Below, piece by piece: positions 7,912 to 15,835 of a stretch of 64,000 nt of DNA; position 1 is the first letter of the stretch; each line of letters opens with the position of its first letter. The DNA lies in NCBI RefSeq assembly GCF_947500265.1, contig NZ_CANMRN010000001.1:372001-436000 (forward strand), in the 5' to 3' direction. Under the pieces are notes generated by a model, which worked only from the letters and a program-made list of their open reading frames with translations, did no database searches and was not told the origin of the DNA. The stretch is from an uncultured Psychrobacter sp. (GTDB taxonomy: Bacteria; Pseudomonadota; Gammaproteobacteria; Pseudomonadales; Moraxellaceae). The position numbers and the translations under genes were made by a program.

Positions 7912-9152
7912 TGTGACGTCTCCTTGTCAGTTTGTGCATTTGTGATTAGTCCTTTAGTGTCAGAGCTATTCGATGCGCTGATTAGCTTCTCCTTGCTCGC
8001 CAGTAGTAAGTTATCCATCGCTGAGCCATCCTGACGGGTAATATCAGGCACATAGCGGCTATACACCCGAAATAGCATCTCCGTACTACTGTGACCCATC
8101 TGTCGAGCTATCCACTCAGGATTCTCACCAGCAGCGAGCCAAAGCGTCGCTGCTGTGTGCCGAGTCTGATAAGCACGCCGGTGTTTAAGACCGAGTAGGG
8201 CAAGGGTGGGTTTCCATACCCGTCTATTCACATTACGATACTCCATTGGGTTGCCTTGTGAATTGCAAAACACAAACTCTGACTTTCCATAGGTGCGTGC
8301 CTTCTGCTCTAATAAGGCGTTATAGACTAACTGTGACATCGCAATGTCACGTTGTGAGCCTAACGTTTTCGTCGGACCCATCTCACCATTGACTAATGCC
8401 TCTCTTATACTGATCTCACGGCGATCAAAGTTAATGCACTCCCACTTAAGCCCATCAATCTCACTGGTACGCATCCCTGTAAAAAAGCGGATAGTGTAGT
8501 AGGGCTTATAGTCCGCGCGGACATGCTTTAAAATCAGCCATACCTCAGCCAGCGTAAAGGGATTTACATCCGGACGAGCTTGTTTAAGATTCTTAATATT
8601 TTTATAAGGCATCTCAAACTCATGGCGATCTGATGCTTCTTCTAGTATCATACGAAGTAGTATCATGATCTGGTTGATCCGTGCTACTGACAGACTTGAC
8701 TGACCATCTTTACCGTAACGAACTTTGGCGAGGGAGCTACGGAAGGTCAGCAAGTCTGGTTTTTTTATGGCATGTACCGCTTTACCACCAAACTCAGGTA
8801 ATAAATACTTATTCAAAATAATCTTTGTTTTTTGCCGATAGCTTGGTCGCCATTCAATTTTCTTCTCCTCATAAAAAGTCTCTGAAAACTGTTTAAAAGT
8901 CGGATTGCGACTGATACAAGCTTCGGCTCTATCAGCCAGTACTATCATCTCCTGTGCCCGTTCACTTTTTGGAAAGTAAGCGGCATAGTCGAAGATGCCT
9001 AGGGTAATTTCTGCTTCCATTTTTTTCATGACTTGCGCTAATTTTTTACGATTAGCTGGGTTGTCTTCTAAACTGGTCTTTTCTCGACAGCGCTTACCTA
9101 AGTAGCGGAAGTCAACGACCAGCTTGCCAAACCGTCCTCGCATAGTAGCCAT
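7908..9152 (-). CDS. Tyrosine recombinase / phage-type integrase
   Basis: The protein has 414 residues. Residues 1-60 form a DUF3596-type arm-DNA-binding region, about 82-175 the core-binding SAM-like domain, and 195-370 the catalytic domain. The catalytic residues seen are R228 (in FFTGMRTSEI), K262 as a candidate, R331 with H332 (YQTRHTAA; the usual first His is Tyr328), H354 (QMGHSS) and the nucleophile Y364. It inserts and excises DNA at an attachment site. The gene points away from, and lies 1.1 kb from, the 3' end of tRNA-Gly at 10239, the usual target arrangement. The excisionase-like gene starts 20 bases upstream, and two small genes follow. Confidence 0.9.
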   Translation of the reverse strand: MATMRGRFGKLVVDFRYLGKRCREKTSLEDNPANRKKLAQVMKKMEAEITLGIFDYAAYFPKSERAQEMIVLADRAEACISRNPTFKQFSETFYEEKKIEWRPSYRQKTKIILNKYLLPEFGGKAVHAIKKPDLLTFRSSLAKVRYGKDGQSSLSVARINQIMILLRMILEEASDRHEFEMPYKNIKNLKQARPDVNPFTLAEVWLILKHVRADYKPYYTIRFFTGMRTSEIDGLKWECINFDRREISIREALVNGEMGPTKTLGSQRDIAMSQLVYNALLEQKARTYGKSEFVFCNSQGNPMEYRNVNRRVWKPTLALLGLKHRRAYQTRHTAATLWLAAGENPEWIARQMGHSSTEMLFRVYSRYVPDITRQDGSAMDNLLLASKEKLISASNSSDTKGLITNAQTDKETSQ

Positions 9153-9171
9153 AGTAAATCTCCTTATTTTT

Positions 9172-9387
9172 TTATTGAAGTGCCATACCGTTGATAGCGC
9201 TCATAACCGGCTTGCACATATCTTCTTCGATACGTTCCCATACATACAAAATCTTACGACCACCAAACGGGCGTATGTAGTGAATGTTTTCAATCAAAAC
9301 GGTGTCTTTCATTTGATTGCGGATAGTACGTGCGTCGTACTTGATGCGTTCGGCTAACTCATCAGTTGTTAAATAAGTATTACTCAT
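9172..9387 (-). CDS. Excisionase-like helix-turn-helix protein
   Basis: This 71-residue protein has a MerR/AlpA-type winged-helix core (LTTDELAERI then ARTIRNQM) and a GGRKILYVWERIE wing, like phage excisionases and directionality factors. It lies directly upstream of the integrase with a 19-base gap, on the same strand. A ribosome site, AGAGGTAAAT, comes just before the ATG, and the same ten bases precede the start of the divergent regulator, inside an operator palindrome. It probably directs excision and may also regulate the operon. Confidence 0.7.
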   Translation of the reverse strand: MSNTYLTTDELAERIKYDARTIRNQMKDTVLIENIHYIRPFGGRKILYVWERIEEDMCKPVMSAINGMALQ

Positions 9388-9397
9388 GGTATTTACC
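9388..9397. promoter_or_regulatory. Operator-like palindrome overlapping the xis ribosome site
   Basis: GGTATTTACC carries GGTA/TACC arms and sits directly before the excisionase start codon. It shares its TTTACC half-site with the larger palindromes near the divergent regulator, which suggests binding by the same repressor. Confidence 0.4.
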
Positions 9398-9489
9398 TCT
9401 TTTCAGTTATTAAGTGATTGCATTAAGTGATAGAATAAAAATTATTTTATCAGCCTGTAAAAATGCATCTTGAAGGAATCAGTTAAAAT

Positions 9490-9579
9490 TTACCCGCTTA
9501 AAGGTAATTAATAACCGATTTGTGTAATATATTACCTTTTTACTGCAATGTAAAGCATTTTTACCCGAAAAGAGGTAAA
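9490..9579. promoter_or_regulatory. Cluster of TTAC/GTAA palindromes: operator region
   Basis: Four palindromes lie within 90 bases: TTACC-N8-GGTAA at 9490-9507, GTAATATATTAC at 9524-9535, TTAC-N6-GTAA at 9540-9553, and TTTACC-N8-GGTAAA at 9560-9579. The last covers the ribosome site of the divergent Cro/CI-type gene. The spacing and placement between divergent promoters are typical of phage-type control regions. Binding by the product of the 9584 gene is inferred. Confidence 0.6.
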
Positions 9580-9583
9580 TTTT

Positions 9584-9811
9584 ATGATCGTGTCTAAACT
9601 TCCTGTTATTTTGGCAGAGAAAAAATTGCGTGTAGCAGATGTTGTAAGAGCAACAGGCATGAGTAAATCAACCCTTCATAAACTATATAATGAAGAGTCA
9701 TCAAGAATTGATTTCAATACTATCGACCAGTTATGTGAGTTTTTAGACGTGCAGGTAGGTGACTTGTTTATCTATAAGCCAAATACTGAAGATGTGGGTG
9801 ACCAGTCTTGA
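9584..9811 (+). CDS. Cro/CI-type helix-turn-helix regulator
   Basis: This 75-residue XRE-family protein has the HTH at about residues 16-37 (VADVVRATGMSKSTLHKLYN), followed by the typical helix IDFNTIDQLCEFLDV and GDLF. It is a stand-alone DNA-binding domain without an oligomerisation tail. It is divergent from the xis-int operon with palindromic operators between them, one over its own ribosome site, which suggests autorepression and control of excision. A hairpin terminator lies 170 bases downstream. Confidence 0.8.
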   Translation: MIVSKLPVILAEKKLRVADVVRATGMSKSTLHKLYNEESSRIDFNTIDQLCEFLDVQVGDLFIYKPNTEDVGDQS

Positions 9812-9929
9812 AGACTTACAAAACTGGAAATATATGAGTAGAGAAACAGCTGTATAGCCTTATATAAAAGGCGCTTTAAAGTATGCAATTAAGGTTGGGG
9901 TTATTTTTTATATTTACTTTTCCATGATT

Positions 9930-9948
9930 TGGTCACGTTCTGGTCACG
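9930..9948. repeat. Double TGGTCACG motif, copy 1
   Basis: TGGTCACGTTCTGGTCACG contains two TGGTCACG units 11 bases apart. A near-identical copy lies at 10086-10104. The pairing and position beside the tRNA attachment site fit integrase arm-binding sites; this is inference. Confidence 0.5.
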
Positions 9949-9981
9949 CTATGAGGTCAATCTACAAAAGTAATGGAAAAG

Positions 9982-10022
9982 AAAAAACAACGTTAAGAAA
10001 ATATTTTTTAGCGTTGTTTTTT
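9982..10022 (+). terminator. Terminator after the Cro/CI-type regulator
   Basis: A 15-bp stem (arms 9982-9996 and 10008-10022, one wobble pair) has an 11-base loop. The right arm ends in TTTTTT, and the left arm supplies a T-run on the opposite strand, so it can work in both directions. Confidence 0.7.
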
Positions 10023-10085
10023 ATAAAGGTAGGGATGTAAGTTGGGGTCAATTATAGAATCAGTGTTTATAGCGTGGGCACGAAA

Positions 10086-10104
10086 TGGTCACGTTTTGGT
10101 CACG
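10086..10104. repeat. Double TGGTCACG motif, copy 2
   Basis: TGGTCACGTTTTGGTCACG differs from the copy at 9930-9948 by one base and lies in the same orientation 156 bases further on. Confidence 0.5.
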
Positions 10105-10201
10105 GTGCTGATTTTGAGACTTTTATCTCGTTAGATTAACTTAATAATTTGATTGAACAATAAGATATAAAAACGCTACAAGCCTTGAAAATTGGACAAA
10201 A

Positions 10202-10231
10202 AAAAGCCTCACTGTTAAGTGAGGCTTTTTA
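10202..10231 (-). terminator. Rho-independent terminator of tRNA-Gly
   Basis: A perfect 13-bp stem, AAAAAGCCTCACT / AGTGAGGCTTTTT, surrounds a GTTA loop, 7 bases beyond the tRNA 3' end on the minus strand. T-runs on both sides make it usable in both directions. Confidence 0.85.
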
Positions 10232-10238
10232 AGTATTT

Positions 10239-10313
10239 GGAGCGGGAAAAGAGATTCGAACTCTCGACCCCAACCTTGGCAAGGTTATGCTCTACCACTG
10301 AGCTATTCCCGCT
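10239..10313 (-). tRNA. tRNA-Gly (anticodon GCC), CCA encoded
   Basis: The minus strand reads a 75-base cloverleaf: acceptor GCGGGAA pairing with TTCCCGC, D-arm GCTC...GAGC, anticodon loop TTGCCAA with GCC, T-loop TTCGAAT, and an encoded TCCA end. A strong promoter lies upstream (10350-10377) and a terminator downstream. Its 3' end faces the integrase, so it is the probable attachment site of the element to its left and would have been rebuilt on integration. Confidence 0.95.
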
Positions 10314-10349
10314 AATTATCAATTAACTATCGTCAGTTGATGAAGGCGT

Positions 10350-10377
10350 ATTATACGCAGTTTTTTTTAGGTGTCAA
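10350..10377 (-). promoter_or_regulatory. Sigma-70 promoter of tRNA-Gly
   Basis: The minus strand reads TTGACA, 16 bases, TATAAT: both hexamers match consensus exactly. The -10 box lies 37 bases upstream of the mature tRNA 5' end. Confidence 0.85.
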
Positions 10378-10572
10378 CACCTATGACGAAAAAAATTAAA
10401 GTTATTAAAATAGGCGTGTCTTCTGGCCGTAGATATATGTTATAACGGTTTATTATAATATGTATTCCAAAAGCTTTGTATTACATAAATAAGCTGGGAC
10501 GCACTTTATAATTTAATCGTAATCACATTCACAATTATCAATACTTACAAAGATAAGTCATAAGGATAAAAA

Positions 10573-12243
10573 ATGAGTCAACAATATACCATCGCTGATT
10601 ATTTGTTTGATCGTGTCGCAGAAGCGGGTGCCTCTGAGATATTTGGCGTACCTGGTGATTTTAACTTAACTTTTTTGGATAACGTTCTCGCCTCTGACAA
10701 GCTACGCTGGGTGGGTAACACCAATGAGCTAAATGCTGGCTATGCTGCCGATGGCTATGCACGCGAGCGTGGATTTGCCGCCATGGTGACGACTTTTGGC
10801 GTGGGCGAGCTGTCAGCGATTAACGCGACCGCAGGTTCTTTTGCTGAGTACGCACCGGTATTGCATATCGTCGGTGCACCAAGCACAGCCTTACAAGACT
10901 CAAAGCGCCGTATTCATCATTCGCTTGGTGATGGTGTATTCAATCATTTTATTAAGATGGTCGAGCCTGTGACGGTAGCACGAGCGCAGATTACCCCTGA
11001 AAATGCTGCTTCAGAAATTGATAGAGTGATTCGCTTAATTCTCAAAAAGCATCGCCCAGGTTACTTACTATTATCACCAGACGTTGCGCGCCAGCCTATC
11101 TATCCACCAACGACCAAGTTGATCGATAGCCAAGAAGATATTACCAGCCAAGCGGCATTGTCGGATTTCAAGCAAGCACTAACCGAGTTTTTGCCAAATA
11201 AGACCACAACACTAATGGCAGATTTGATGGTGCATCGTTTAGGCTTACAGTCACAGCTCAAAGCATTGATCGCTGAGACAGATATTCCTTATACCACGCT
11301 ATCTTGGGGCAAGACGCTGCTTGATGAAAATAGCGATCGTTGGGCAGGTACTTATGCGGGTGTTGCTTCGCGTCCAATTGTCAAAGATGCGGTAGAAAAC
11401 TGCGAATGCCTCATCAAAGTAGGGGTGCAATATACTGATACTACTACCGCAGGGTTTAGCCAAGATATCAATGAAGATGTGGTCGTAGACTTGCATTATG
11501 AGCGTGCTGCTATCAGTGGTAAAAACTTTGCACCGATTGCGCTAAAAGATGCGTTGCAAGCCCTGCATGAAGTGATGACCTCTGGCATTAACATCGTGCC
11601 AAAACCTTTCTGTGAAGAAGTTAAGCCGCACGAACAAAAAGGTAAAGACAGTGAGGCTATCCGCCAAGATGATTTATGGCATATTATCGCTGACCGCTTA
11701 GATCACAATAATTTGGTGTTTTCTGAACAAGGGACAGCCTATTTTGGTATCAGTGATGTGCGTCTGCCAGAAGGGGTGACATCATATGGGCAGCCGATGT
11801 GGGGCTCAATTGGCTACACGTTGCCTGCCAGCTTGGGCGCGGCAATCGCATCGCCAGATAAACGCAGTGTGTTATTAATTGGGGACGGTTCAGCATTGTT
11901 GACTATTCAAGAGCTAGCGGTCATGATTCAAGAGCGTATCAATCCAGTCATCGTCCTAATCAATAACGATGGTTATACGGTAGAGCGTGCCATTCATGGC
12001 GAAAATCAATATTATAACGATATTCCTAAATGCGATTGGCAGATCATGCCAAAAGCTTTTGGCGCCACCGAAGCAAACAGTGTATTGCTCAAAGCAGAGA
12101 CGGCAGGCGAGCTAAAATCTGCTTTCGACAAAGCTGCTGCGACTACCGATAAGCTTATAATGATTGAGGTGATCGCAGACAAGCATGATATACCGCCATT
12201 GCTAGCAGACATCAGCGCGGCACTAAAGCCAAAAAAGGATTAA
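10573..12243 (+). CDS. ipdC: Thiamine-diphosphate-dependent 2-oxo acid decarboxylase (indolepyruvate/phenylpyruvate type)
   Basis: The 556-residue protein has the three domains of pyruvate/indolepyruvate decarboxylases. Seen are E52 (NTNELNAGYAADGYAR), the twin His H115-H116 (RRIHHSLGDG), and the cofactor motif GDG at 437-439 through NN at 464-465, followed by GYTVE with E471. It decarboxylates aromatic or branched 2-oxo acids to aldehydes; indole-3-pyruvate would give indole-3-acetaldehyde. A TATAAT at 10507-10512 may be its -10 box, but no good -35 is seen. The gene stands alone with its own terminator. The twin His separates it from the ketoarginine-type enzyme at 18192. Substrate choice is not decided by the sequence. 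Confidence 0.8.
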   Translation: MSQQYTIADYLFDRVAEAGASEIFGVPGDFNLTFLDNVLASDKLRWVGNTNELNAGYAADGYARERGFAAMVTTFGVGELSAINATAGSFAEYAPVLHIVGAPSTALQDSKRRIHHSLGDGVFNHFIKMVEPVTVARAQITPENAASEIDRVIRLILKKHRPGYLLLSPDVARQPIYPPTTKLIDSQEDITSQAALSDFKQALTEFLPNKTTTLMADLMVHRLGLQSQLKALIAETDIPYTTLSWGKTLLDENSDRWAGTYAGVASRPIVKDAVENCECLIKVGVQYTDTTTAGFSQDINEDVVVDLHYERAAISGKNFAPIALKDALQALHEVMTSGINIVPKPFCEEVKPHEQKGKDSEAIRQDDLWHIIADRLDHNNLVFSEQGTAYFGISDVRLPEGVTSYGQPMWGSIGYTLPASLGAAIASPDKRSVLLIGDGSALLTIQELAVMIQERINPVIVLINNDGYTVERAIHGENQYYNDIPKCDWQIMPKAFGATEANSVLLKAETAGELKSAFDKAAATTDKLIMIEVIADKHDIPPLLADISAALKPKKD

Positions 12244-12281
12244 GCAATTCGTAGAAGCTTACTTAATAGAAGTAAATAGCT

Positions 12282-12312
12282 CCATTTAGCAACTTAGCTA
12301 AGTGGGGTTTTT
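12282..12312 (+). terminator. Terminator after the decarboxylase gene
   Basis: CCATTTAGC at 12282-12290 pairs with GCTAAGTGG at 12297-12305 (one wobble), followed by a T-rich tail. It lies 38 bases after the stop codon. Confidence 0.65.
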
Positions 12313-12433
12313 GCATTTTTTTATCATACGGATTAATTAATCAGCGATTGCTCTTATGTCAGTTTGCAGACTTTAGTATCATGGCGGATTGGGCTACGTT
12401 CAGCCTTTATAATCAACAGGAGATGGACCCGTC

Positions 12434-12769
12434 GTGATTTGGTTAAAAATGCTTATCGGCGCCTTGATGGTACTGGCGATTCAAATGTTCGCCCAAACCC
12501 GATTTTTCTATTTGGCGGCACTTGCGCCGCTATTCCCCACTTTTACGTTAATCAGTCACTTTATCGTTGGTACTGAGCGCAGTCCCGCTGATTTAAAGGT
12601 CGCGTTGATATTCAGTATGCTTGGCGTCATACCGCATTTGATTTATACCTTTGTGGTGTTTTTTAGCATCAGTTATATGAGCTTATACAAGGCATTGCTA
12701 TTAGGGGTAGTCGCTTGGACGGTTGCGGCGGCTATTTTGGTACTGACATGGCAATACATTCAGGGTTAA
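12434..12769 (+). CDS. GlpM-like small inner-membrane protein
   Basis: This 111-residue protein has four hydrophobic segments (about 3-21, 25-45, 57-80, 86-108) and the SHFIVG then RSPADLK pattern of the GlpM family. It starts with GTG, preceded by AGGAGA about ten bases upstream. GlpM-like proteins are linked to alginate production in Pseudomonas, but no molecular function is established. It stands alone between the decarboxylase and the antiporter genes. Confidence 0.65.
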   Translation: MIWLKMLIGALMVLAIQMFAQTRFFYLAALAPLFPTFTLISHFIVGTERSPADLKVALIFSMLGVIPHLIYTFVVFFSISYMSLYKALLLGVVAWTVAAAILVLTWQYIQG

Positions 12770-13048
12770 GCAATATTAAGACGTAAACTCTTTTTAGCAC
12801 AGCAATGGCATTTTATGGGCTTCACTTTAATATTTGAACTTTTTTTATTGAAGTATTTTTATTGATTTGGTATTGGCTGCTAGGTCTGATGGTGATGCTA
12901 ATATCATCATAAGTAATTGTCATTCATATTTTGAATAACGGCCGCTTATGATAGGCTCACTGGTGTAATATCTACTAACAGCAAAATAACGAAAAACCCA
13001 TCGCAATCAATTACTATTCTTAATAATAAAAAGTAGGGCTCAAAAAAA

Positions 13049-14839
13049 ATGGATACCTTAAATATCCTGTATCTCGTAGGCGCAGTATTAATTTTCGCCA
13101 GTATCATGGCGAGTACATTGTCGGCGCGCTTAGGCGTACCATTGTTGTTGCTGTTTTTGATAGTGGGTATGTTGGCAGGCGAGCAGGGTATCTTGGGTAT
13201 TGAGTTCTCTCAATATGCGCTAGCCAATTTCGTTGGGCAGGCCGCCTTAGCCTGTATCTTGCTAGATGGTGGTTTACGTACGTCCTTTAAATCGTTTCGA
13301 GTGGGTCTAAAACCTGCGATTACGCTGGCCACGTGGGGCGTGTTGGTCACGGTCATGGTGTTAGGGGTATTTGTCACTTGGCTACTTGATGTCGATTGGC
13401 GCTTTGGTTTGCTGATGGCTGCGATTGTCGGCTCTACCGATGCCGCTGCCGTATTTTCTCTATTACGTAATGGCGGTGTCAAGCTTAACGACCGTGTACA
13501 AGCCACGCTTGAACTTGAGTCTGGTGCCAACGATCCCTTGGCTATTTTATTAGTCACTGGTTTGATTGCCCTAAATGTTGATCCTGATGGTCAGACAGTA
13601 TTTGGATTTTTAGTTTTATTGCTACAGCAGCTGAGCTTTGGGCTAGGTATGGGCTTATTGTTCGGTTATTTCTTATCCCGATTATTGCCCAAGGTACATT
13701 TGGCAGAAGGGATGTATGCCATTTTGATCCTCTCCGCTGGCTTGGCTGTATTCGCTGCGACCAATCTTATTGGCGGTAGTGGGTTCTTGGCGGTATATCT
13801 CACTGGTGTATTAATCGGTAACCATAAGGTCCGCTCAACAGAGCATGTCATGCGAGTAATGGATAGCTTTGCTTGGTTGTCTCAGGCGGTACTTTTTGTG
13901 GTGCTAGGGCTATTGGTCACCCCATCAAATGTACTCAATGTCTGGCATTATTCAGTGGCGATAGCGCTCTTTATGATCTTTGTAGCGCGTCCTATTGCTG
14001 TCTATACCAGCGTCAAACCATTTAAATTTAAAGACAGAGAAATTGGGTTTATTTCTTGGGTCGGTTTGCGCGGAGCAGTGCCTATTACCTTGGCGATTTT
14101 ACCCGTCATGGCTGGGATAGATAACGCCTTTATGCTGTTTGATATTGCCTTTGGTGTCGTGGTTCTCTCACTAATTTTGCAAGGTACGACCATTCCTACA
14201 ATGGCAAATCTGTTTAAAGTACGTATTCCAACGAATAAAGATCCCAAAGAAGAACATGAGGTTTGGGTATCAGATAAGGCCAGTATCACACTGTATGAGT
14301 TTGAGGCAAAGTCAGGCGCATTTGCCATTGGGCGTCACCCTATGGGTATCTCCAAAGGTATCAACCCTGATGAAATCAGTGTCTTTGCGCTAGTACGCAA
14401 CCAACAAATCGTAGTAGTCGATGAGCATACAAAGCTAAAATTCGGCGATAGTGTCTGGTATGCGATGAGAGGTAATCACGCTAGCAAAATCGCTAAGATT
14501 TTTAATGACACGACATTAGATCGCAAAGCTATCGATGATTTCTATGGCGATTGGTTGCTATCACCGAGTGTCAAGCTTGGAGACTTGCCGTTTTTTACAG
14601 GAATTATGGCGTCTGAGACATTGGTAAAAACACTCAAAACGTCCGATGAAGACAGCGCAAAAAATATGTGGGAGCAGACGGTAGCTGAGTACGTAAAATC
14701 GCATTTAGGTACTGCGCCAGTGTCAGGCGACACCGTCGTGATAAGTGATGAATGGTCATTGGTCATTAAGGAAGTCGATGACAAAGGGAAGCTGAGAACC
14801 ATTGGCCTAAAGTACCAAGACCAAACAGCGACCGCCTAA
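13049..14839 (+). CDS. NhaP2/CvrA-type potassium/proton antiporter
   Basis: The 596-residue protein has a CPA1 antiporter domain with about twelve membrane segments in residues 1-390. These include the ILLDGGLRT, STDAAAVFSLL and ELESGANDP motifs expected of the ion path. A soluble C-terminal part follows, with a TrkA-C-like region around 410-475 and a further cytosolic domain to the end. This build matches NhaP2 (CvrA), which exchanges K+ for H+ and is controlled by the TrkA-C domain. It is a single gene; the upstream gap of 279 bases and the AT-rich run before the ATG show only a weak ribosome site. Confidence 0.85.
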   Translation: MDTLNILYLVGAVLIFASIMASTLSARLGVPLLLLFLIVGMLAGEQGILGIEFSQYALANFVGQAALACILLDGGLRTSFKSFRVGLKPAITLATWGVLVTVMVLGVFVTWLLDVDWRFGLLMAAIVGSTDAAAVFSLLRNGGVKLNDRVQATLELESGANDPLAILLVTGLIALNVDPDGQTVFGFLVLLLQQLSFGLGMGLLFGYFLSRLLPKVHLAEGMYAILILSAGLAVFAATNLIGGSGFLAVYLTGVLIGNHKVRSTEHVMRVMDSFAWLSQAVLFVVLGLLVTPSNVLNVWHYSVAIALFMIFVARPIAVYTSVKPFKFKDREIGFISWVGLRGAVPITLAILPVMAGIDNAFMLFDIAFGVVVLSLILQGTTIPTMANLFKVRIPTNKDPKEEHEVWVSDKASITLYEFEAKSGAFAIGRHPMGISKGINPDEISVFALVRNQQIVVVDEHTKLKFGDSVWYAMRGNHASKIAKIFNDTTLDRKAIDDFYGDWLLSPSVKLGDLPFFTGIMASETLVKTLKTSDEDSAKNMWEQTVAEYVKSHLGTAPVSGDTVVISDEWSLVIKEVDDKGKLRTIGLKYQDQTATA

Positions 14840-14990
14840 AATTTTGTCGCAAATTTTTAATGGCTAATTATCAGAATAGTAAGATAAAGCCTTGTCTTTA
14901 AAGGCATTACTTTCAAGACAATGCACCAGCTACTAGAACTCTATGATTAAGAAACACTGAGAGTCCGAGTAGAAAAATCTGCTGATAAAT

Positions 14991-15835
14991 TAGGGCGTGT
15001 CTTCAATTGGATAAGCCCTAAATAATAGTTACAATACCGCATCTATTGAGTCGATGCGAGAAATACAAGTTATGGCAAGAAAAGCATTAACAGATACGCT
15101 TTGGGATCAATTGCAATCGACGATGATAAAGTACGGCTGCTATCAAACTCAAAACAGCCGAGAGATCATGGAAGCCATACTGTGGAAACTACGCACAGGG
15201 GCGCCTTGGCGTGACATACCTGAAGAATTATGTTCGTGGAAAACAGCCTATAGTCGTTTCAACCGCTGGTCGAAAACTGGCTTATGGGCGGATTTTTTTT
15301 TGGCTTATGAAAAGAAGTTGATACGGAATGGGTATTCACAGACGGAAGCTATGTTCGCTGTCATCAGCATGCAAGTGGAGCTCGGCTTGGTGAAGAACGA
15401 GCAATTGGACAAAGCCGTGGCGGAGCAACTACAAAGATACACCTATCCTGTGATGCCGATGGATATCCGCTCAATTTTAAAATCACTGGGGGTGAAGTCC
15501 ACGACAGTCAAGTTGCAGGTGAATTGATTGAAATGATTGGGCAAGCTGATTACTTTATCGCTGATAAAGGCTATGACTCAGAGTCTATCAGAGACAAAGC
15601 TCGAAGCCATAATATGATACCTGTCGTTCCTAAAAGGAAAAATGCCAAACAGCCTAATCCAGAGTTTGATAGCTATTTGTACAAGCTGCGTCATCTTGTT
15701 GAAAATATGTTTGCAAGGCTTAAGCATTTTCGTAGTATCGCTACTCGCTATGAGAAGTTAGCGCGTAATTTTAAGTCAATGCTTTATCTGGCGTGTACTA
15801 TCGTTCATTGTAAGATGAATTGAAGACACGCCCTA
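14991..15835 (+). mobile_element. IS5-family insertion sequence with TA duplication
   Basis: Perfect 16-bp terminal inverted repeats GGGCGTGTCTTCAATT lie at 14993-15008 and, inverted, at 15818-15833, giving an 841-bp element. TA on both outer sides (14991-14992 and 15834-15835) fits the 2-bp duplication of the IS427-type subgroup. It carries one frameshifted transposase. The right end sits in the stop codon of the LysR gene. The same termini bound a MITE at 57131-57300. Confidence 0.9.
15072..15823 (+). pseudogene. IS5-family DDE transposase, two frames
   Basis: The first frame starts at the ATG at 15072 (MARKALTDTLW) and follows the usual N-terminal region up to AYEK. The rest of the normal protein continues in the -1 frame from 15311 (KEVDTEWVFTDGSY, then AIGQSRGG, GGEVHDSQ, IADKGYDSES and VENMFARLKH). 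The catalytic D, D and E lie in that second frame. The switch is at a run of four A (15310-15313). Either one A has been lost, or a -1 ribosomal slip on AAAAG joins the halves, as in related IS elements. The first frame alone runs on, out of register, to 15527. Confidence 0.8.

Larger units (their letters stand above)
9812..10201. other. Non-coding arm between regulator and tRNA-Gly
   Basis: About 390 bases without a gene. It holds a terminator hairpin at 9982-10022 and two copies of a double TGGTCACG motif (listed separately). It is the stretch where the attachment arm of the element would lie. Confidence 0.5.

Noticed and set aside
9891-9901. A copy of AAGGTTGGGGT from the tRNA-Gly anticodon stem region, as an attachment repeat
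   Set aside because: It lies in the opposite orientation to the tRNA and is only 11 bases long. Attachment repeats should be direct copies of the tRNA 3' end.
12364-12576. An open frame overlapping the start of the GlpM-like gene
   Set aside because: It is in another frame of that gene and has no family features.
15313-15527. The end of the first transposase frame as a separate protein
   Set aside because: Beyond about 15313 the frame is out of register. The -1 frame over the same bases gives the normal transposase sequence.
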